Notes under the pieces: model-generated
Seen by the model: only the letters and a program-made list of their open reading frames with translations
Told to the model about the DNA's origin: nothing
Databases searched by the model: none
DNA from: Streptomyces sp. M41(2017)
Lineage (GTDB): Bacteria; Actinomycetota; Actinomycetes; Streptomycetales; Streptomycetaceae
Assembly (NCBI RefSeq): GCF_002078175.1
Contig: NZ_MWFK01000001.1
Coordinates: forward strand, 3,224,001 to 3,288,000
Length of the DNA stretch: 64,000 bases
Direction of reading: 5' to 3'
Translations under genes and position numbers: made by a program
Part shown: positions 60,549 to 64,000 of the stretch, in pieces
How positions within the stretch are numbered: position 1 is the stretch's first letter
How the letters are laid out: each line of letters starts with the position of its first letter

Positions 60549-62831
60549 TCAATCGCGCCTGATCAGCTCCGGATTGATGTCCCGGCCCACCAGCGGCAAC
60601 GTCCCCACGGCCGCGACCCCCACCACACCGAGTGCGGCGATGGCCAGCAGGGGCAGGCCCACCGAGTCCCAGAAGATCTCGCCGCCGCCGGTGACGAGAT
60701 AACTGGACTCCGCGAGTCTGCCCGCGACGAGTGCGAGGGCGAGCCCGATCGCGAGCGGCAGCACGACCTGGGCGCACTGGACGGCCCGCAGTGTTCCGGC
60801 CCGTGCCCCGATCAGGGTCAGGGCCGTGACGTGCGCCCGGCGTTCGACGGCACGGTCCGTGACGGCGACCAGGAACGCGGCGACGCCGATGACCAGCCCC
60901 ATCACCATGCCGAGGCCGAGCAGTGTCTCGATGACGCCGATCTGCTGGAGTCCGTCGATGTTGACGCCGATGGGATCGACGTCGGCGGTCGGAGCGGCGG
61001 CGCCGATCCCGTCGAGCACCCGGCGGACGGCGTCCGGATCGGAGCTGCCCGTGAGGACGTAGCGGGCCGATTCCGGGCGCGCCGTGGCCGGCAGTACCGA
61101 AGGCGGGACCAGCACGGCCGCGCCCCCGACCGCCGAGGGGTCGTAGGCGCCGTAGACGACGCGGTCGGACGGCAGCGCGACGGACAGCGTGGCGCGCTGT
61201 CCGTCCTTGCGGATCCGGAAGGTGAACGTGGCACCGGGGTGCACCCCCGGGTCGGCGGCGGAGTTCGGGTCGACGAGTCGCAGGACCCTGCCGTCGACGC
61301 AGCCCTCGGAGTGCTCGACGAACTCCCGTAGTTGGGCGCAGGTGGCGACGAGCGCGGTGACCTGCGGCTCCACCCGCGAGCCGCCCTTGAGAGACACCCA
61401 CGAGTCCATCGTCAGGGCGTGGGCCCGGACGCCCGGTACGTCCGCGAGGTCCCGCTGCTGGTGGGAAGCGAGGCCCGACAGGGCGATGGAGTAGTCCTGC
61501 GCGGGGCTGTCGGGCCGGGTGACCTGGTTCTCCTCGATCAGGATGCCCTGAGCCAGCGAGGCGGCGTACACGAGGAGGACGAGTCCCGTGACCACGCGCA
61601 TGGTGCTGCCCGGTTCCACCTCGTTGCGGCGCATCGCCAGGTTCAGGGTGAGCGACTGCGTGGCTCCCGCGACCTTCCGGGCGAGTGTGTACGAGAGCAG
61701 CGGCAGCGTCAGGACAAGACCGGCGCCGGTCAGCAGCACGCCCGCCGGGACGAGGAGTGCGGCCGGGCCGTCGCTCGACGCCGGGTGGGTGGTCAGCCCG
61801 GTCGCGCAGTAGCCGGTCACGATGCCGAGGCCGGAGACCAGGAGCAGACCGCCCCAGCGCGAGGGCGCCTCGGGCAGGGCCGTGCGGCGGACGGCGAGCG
61901 GGTTGGTCGCGGCGCTGCGGGCGCTCGCCCGTCCGACGAACCAGGCGAGCGCCGGGCAGCCGATCAGGCAGATGCCGACGGTCGTCGGCGAGAGCGCGCC
62001 GTCTCCGGGATACCACCGCAGCTCCGGCAGCCCGGTCCGGGACATCACCTGGTTGAGGACCACGTACTCGCCCAGGCCCAGGACGGCGCCGAGCAGGGAG
62101 GCGATCACCGTCTCGGCCGCGTTCACCCGCTGGGTGCCCCGCACGCTCAGTCCGAGCAGGCGCAGCGCCGCCAGACGCCGGGTGCGGCTGGCCGCGGAGA
62201 GCCGCGCGCAGACCGAGAGGAAGACGCCCAGGGGAAGCAGGACGATGGTGGCGAGGGCGAAGCGCAGGATGGTCAGCGTGGAGGGATCGACGGCGGCGAT
62301 CGGCGCGTAGCCGTAGCCGAATCCCGTCAGCACACGTCCCCTTCCGCCGAGTTGGGCCCGGGTCGTACCGACGTACGCGTACAGCTCGTCCGGACCGGTC
62401 AGACCGGCGGCGCCGATCACGCCTTTCTCGCGGCCCGGCAGCAGCCCCTTGAGGCCGGGTTCCTCCCGCAGCAGCTCCTTCACCCGGGGGGAGACGAACA
62501 CCTCACCCGGGCGCGGGAGGTGGCGCAGGCCGGGCGGGACGGCGGAGGCGTCCGTGCCGCGGGCGACGAAGACGCGGGTGAACGCCTTCGAACCGTGCGG
62601 GTCCGAGCGCTCCAGGACCAGACTCGACCGGGCGGAGGGGGTGTGCGAGGACGTGATGGGCTCCCTGGCGGCGGCCCTCCCGTCGTGCGCGTCCAGGATC
62701 GCCGGGATGGTCAGGACCAGCGCGAGACAGCACACCCCGAGGGAGCCGCCCGCGGCCATCAGCAGGAAACGGACACGGTTGCCGCGCCCGGCACCGAGCA
62801 GCAGGCGCAGCCCGAGCAGGAACTCCTTCAC
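60549..62831 (-). CDS. FtsX/MacB-like ABC transporter permease
   Basis: 760 aa; ATG overlaps the ATPase stop by 4 nt (ATGA). N-terminal helix (about 20-42), a large outside loop, then two FtsX-type core modules: about 185-330 with TLTILRFALATIVLLPLGVFLSV and ARLSAASRTRRLAALRLLGLS, and about 610-750 with LLGLGMVMGLVIGVAAFLVAVTDRAVERRAHVTALTLIGA. The eight to ten helices and EARRLAALRLLG-like coupling helices are typical of single-gene FtsX permeases. Transport substrate unknown; such pairs often give peptide-antibiotic resistance or lipoprotein handling. It ends 24 nt from the convergent response-regulator stop. Confidence 0.88.
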   Translation of the reverse strand: MKEFLLGLRLLLGAGRGNRVRFLLMAAGGSLGVCCLALVLTIPAILDAHDGRAAAREPITSSHTPSARSSLVLERSDPHGSKAFTRVFVARGTDASAVPPGLRHLPRPGEVFVSPRVKELLREEPGLKGLLPGREKGVIGAAGLTGPDELYAYVGTTRAQLGGRGRVLTGFGYGYAPIAAVDPSTLTILRFALATIVLLPLGVFLSVCARLSAASRTRRLAALRLLGLSVRGTQRVNAAETVIASLLGAVLGLGEYVVLNQVMSRTGLPELRWYPGDGALSPTTVGICLIGCPALAWFVGRASARSAATNPLAVRRTALPEAPSRWGGLLLVSGLGIVTGYCATGLTTHPASSDGPAALLVPAGVLLTGAGLVLTLPLLSYTLARKVAGATQSLTLNLAMRRNEVEPGSTMRVVTGLVLLVYAASLAQGILIEENQVTRPDSPAQDYSIALSGLASHQQRDLADVPGVRAHALTMDSWVSLKGGSRVEPQVTALVATCAQLREFVEHSEGCVDGRVLRLVDPNSAADPGVHPGATFTFRIRKDGQRATLSVALPSDRVVYGAYDPSAVGGAAVLVPPSVLPATARPESARYVLTGSSDPDAVRRVLDGIGAAAPTADVDPIGVNIDGLQQIGVIETLLGLGMVMGLVIGVAAFLVAVTDRAVERRAHVTALTLIGARAGTLRAVQCAQVVLPLAIGLALALVAGRLAESSYLVTGGGEIFWDSVGLPLLAIAALGVVGVAAVGTLPLVGRDINPELIRRD

Positions 62832-63535
62832 AGCGGCTCCCCCGGGGACAGGACTCCGTCGGTCATCGAGTAGCGGCGGTCGGCCTGCGCGGCCACCGCC
62901 GGATCGTGGGTGACGAGGACGACCGCGGTGCCCTGCGAGCGGGCCAGGCCGAGGAACTCCTTCAGCACGGCGGAGGCGTTGGCGCTGTCGAGCGAGCCGG
63001 TGGGTTCGTCGGCGAAGACGACGGCCGGGCGGTGGACGAGGGCCCGGGCCACGGCGACACGCTGGCTCTGCCCGCCGGACACCTGCGACGGCCGGCGCTC
63101 GCGCAGTCCGCCGAGTCCGAGGCGGCCGAGGACCTCACCGGCGGCGGCGAGGGCGGGACGCTTGCGCTGTCCCGCCAGGCGCAGGGGCAGGGCGGTGTTC
63201 TCCTCGATGGTCAGCTCCGGGAGCAACTCGCCGTACTGGAACACGAATCCGAAGTGTTCGCGGCGCAGCGTGCTGATCTCCTCGTCGCTTAGCCCGCCGA
63301 GCGGCCGCCCCTCGAACCGCACCTGCCCCCGGGCGACAGGCAGCACGCCCGCCAGGCAGTACAGGAGCGAGGACTTCCCCGAGCCACTCTGCCCCGTGAT
63401 GGCCGCGACCTCCCCGCGCGCCACGGAGAGATGCGCGTCCCGCACGGCGAGCTGAGCCCCATAGGAAAGGTCGACTCCCGTGGCCGAGAGGATCTCCGGG
63501 GCATGGGTTTCCGAACTGCTGATGGCTTCCCCCAA
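62828..63535 (-). CDS. MacB/LolD-type ABC ATPase
   Basis: 235 aa; TTG 63535 is the only in-frame start before the conserved domain, and it lacks a good ribosome-binding site. Walker A GQSGSGKSS, Q-loop FVFQYGELLPELTIEENTALPL as in LolD/MacB proteins, signature VSGGQSQRVAVARAL, Walker B VVFADEPTGSLDSANA, switch His in VTHDPAVAAQ. It pairs with the FtsX-like permease. The upstream gene's terminator lies only 10 nt before this start, so the origin of its transcript is unclear: read-through, or a promoter hidden within the terminator region. Confidence 0.88.
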   Translation of the reverse strand: MGEAISSSETHAPEILSATGVDLSYGAQLAVRDAHLSVARGEVAAITGQSGSGKSSLLYCLAGVLPVARGQVRFEGRPLGGLSDEEISTLRREHFGFVFQYGELLPELTIEENTALPLRLAGQRKRPALAAAGEVLGRLGLGGLRERRPSQVSGGQSQRVAVARALVHRPAVVFADEPTGSLDSANASAVLKEFLGLARSQGTAVVLVTHDPAVAAQADRRYSMTDGVLSPGEPL

Positions 63536-63544
63536 GAAGCGAAC

Positions 63545-63570
63545 GGGCCCAGGTGTGCACCCCTGGGCCC
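63545..63570 (-). terminator. Hairpin terminator between the small secreted protein and the ABC exporter pair
   Basis: GGGCCCAGG, 8-nt loop, CCTGGGCCC (9-bp perfect stem). On the minus strand it lies 20 nt after the stop of the secreted protein and 10 nt before the ATPase start. It may act as an attenuator. Confidence 0.65.
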
Positions 63571-63590
63571 TCGATCGTGCGGTGCGCCGA

Positions 63591-64000
63591 CTACCGTCGG
63601 TAGTGCTTGGTCACGGAGCAGTTGTCGGGGTGCAGAGAGCCCCGGTCACGGCAGACACGTATGTACGCGTCGGACGTGTAGCGCTCGTCACCGCTCCAGT
63701 TCAGGTAGTCCTGCGGGACGGTCTTCTTCTGCTTGCCGGAGTACCGGCTCCAGCTGTAGCCCTCGACGCGAACCTGCGTGTACACGTTGTGCCCGTCGCC
63801 GTTGTCGGCGTCCTTGAGGTTGCCCTTCCACTCGAAGGCACCGTGGTTCGTGCCGGCGGGCCAGAACGTGTACTGGCCGGAGTTGAGTTCGGCACCACCG
63901 GTGGTGAGCTTCGGAATGGTGTGCCACGAGCTTGCGAACGCGGTTCCGGCGCCGGCGGCGAACAGGCCGGCCGCCAGGATCCCTACTGCGAACTTCCGCA
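63591..64000 (-). CDS. Small secreted protein with one likely disulfide (start codon cut by window edge)
   Basis: About 137 aa. The frame runs to the edge and reads (x)TG-RKFAVGILAAGLFAAGAGTAFA, a signal peptide whose start codon lacks only its first base here. The likely cleavage is after AFA. The mature region is about 115 aa, Trp/Tyr/Gly-rich (SSWHTIPKLTTGG, GQYTFWPAG, FEWKGNLKDAD, VEGYSWSRYSGKQKK), with two cysteines near the end (CRDRGSLHPDNC) that can form a disulfide. It resembles small beta-rich secreted proteins of Streptomyces; no family recognised. Possible roles: inhibitor, surface protein or bacteriocin-like factor, none supported further. Confidence 0.78.
   Translation of the reverse strand, partial: RKFAVGILAAGLFAAGAGTAFASSWHTIPKLTTGGAELNSGQYTFWPAGTNHGAFEWKGNLKDADNGDGHNVYTQVRVEGYSWSRYSGKQKKTVPQDYLNWSGDERYTSDAYIRVCRDRGSLHPDNCSVTKHYRR

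Noticed and set aside
1..64000. CRISPR arrays, tRNA genes, insertion sequences, attachment sites or a biosynthetic gene cluster
   Set aside because: None was found on reading: no regularly spaced repeats, transposase or integrase motifs, tRNA cloverleafs or PKS/NRPS modules.

Overview
The window is chromosomal DNA of a Streptomyces species. It has very high GC with strong third-position bias, many GTG/TTG starts, 4-nt start/stop overlaps, terminators that are GC-rich hairpins with little or no T-run, TAnnnT -10 boxes directly before ATG (leaderless genes), and typical Streptomyces families: DUF397/XRE pairs, RsbW-like ATPases, SpoIIE phosphatases, mycothiol enzymes and a bldK-type peptide importer. 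I saw no rRNA, tRNA, CRISPR array, transposase, integrase or phage gene. One CDS is cut at each edge.

Layout. 1-9.2 kb: housekeeping and orphan genes (methyltransferase end, SNF2 helicase, threonine-synthase-like PLP enzyme, septum-formation-domain protein, GntR regulator, SPOR-like small protein, Nudix hydrolase, small anti-sigma-type ATPase). 9.5-15.7 kb: a large PAS-PAS-GAF-SpoIIE-ATPase phosphatase, then divergent genes for a membrane coiled-coil protein and a membrane-anchored GH18-like protein. 15.8-19.7 kb: a minus-strand Sdh1-type succinate dehydrogenase operon (small coiled-coil protein, sdhC, sdhA, sdhB). 20.2-24.6 kb: an orphan lipoprotein binding protein with low-complexity inserts, then typA/bipA.

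The centre (25.4-47.3 kb) holds three complete oligopeptide ABC importers. Importer 1 (25405-31716, plus) has the bldKABCDE order (permease, binding protein, permease, ATPase, ATPase). Importer 2 (35022-41141, minus) is a diverged inverted copy of it, separated by about 3.3 kb of small-molecule enzymes (methyltransferase, amidohydrolase, DinB, VOC and a VOC remnant). Importer 3 (41689-47344, plus) is divergent from importer 2 and has a different order (binding protein, permease, permease, ATPase, ATPase). In all three a strong stem-loop lies 7-13 nt after the binding-protein stop codon. Next to them is an S9 oligopeptidase, so import and breakdown of extracellular peptides is the main theme of the window.

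49.8-56.8 kb: small membrane protein, DUF397/XRE/ATPase signalling triad, winged-helix regulator, mshB (mycothiol synthesis), DUF6113 membrane protein and a large membrane protein with peptidoglycan-binding modules. 57.0-60.5 kb: an ABC-2 exporter plus NarL-type two-component system in one overlapping operon. 60.5-63.5 kb: a MacB/FtsX-type exporter pair on the minus strand. 63.6 kb to the end: a small secreted protein that lacks only the first base of its start codon.

The best candidates for something undescribed are the mirrored bldK-like locus with a Tat-exported binding-protein paralogue, the shared post-binding-protein hairpins, conserved extracytoplasmic cysteine pairs in the permeases, and a 31-codon ORF with a strong ribosome-binding site upstream of bldKA. 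All assignments come from reading the sequence and from family knowledge; no database search was run.
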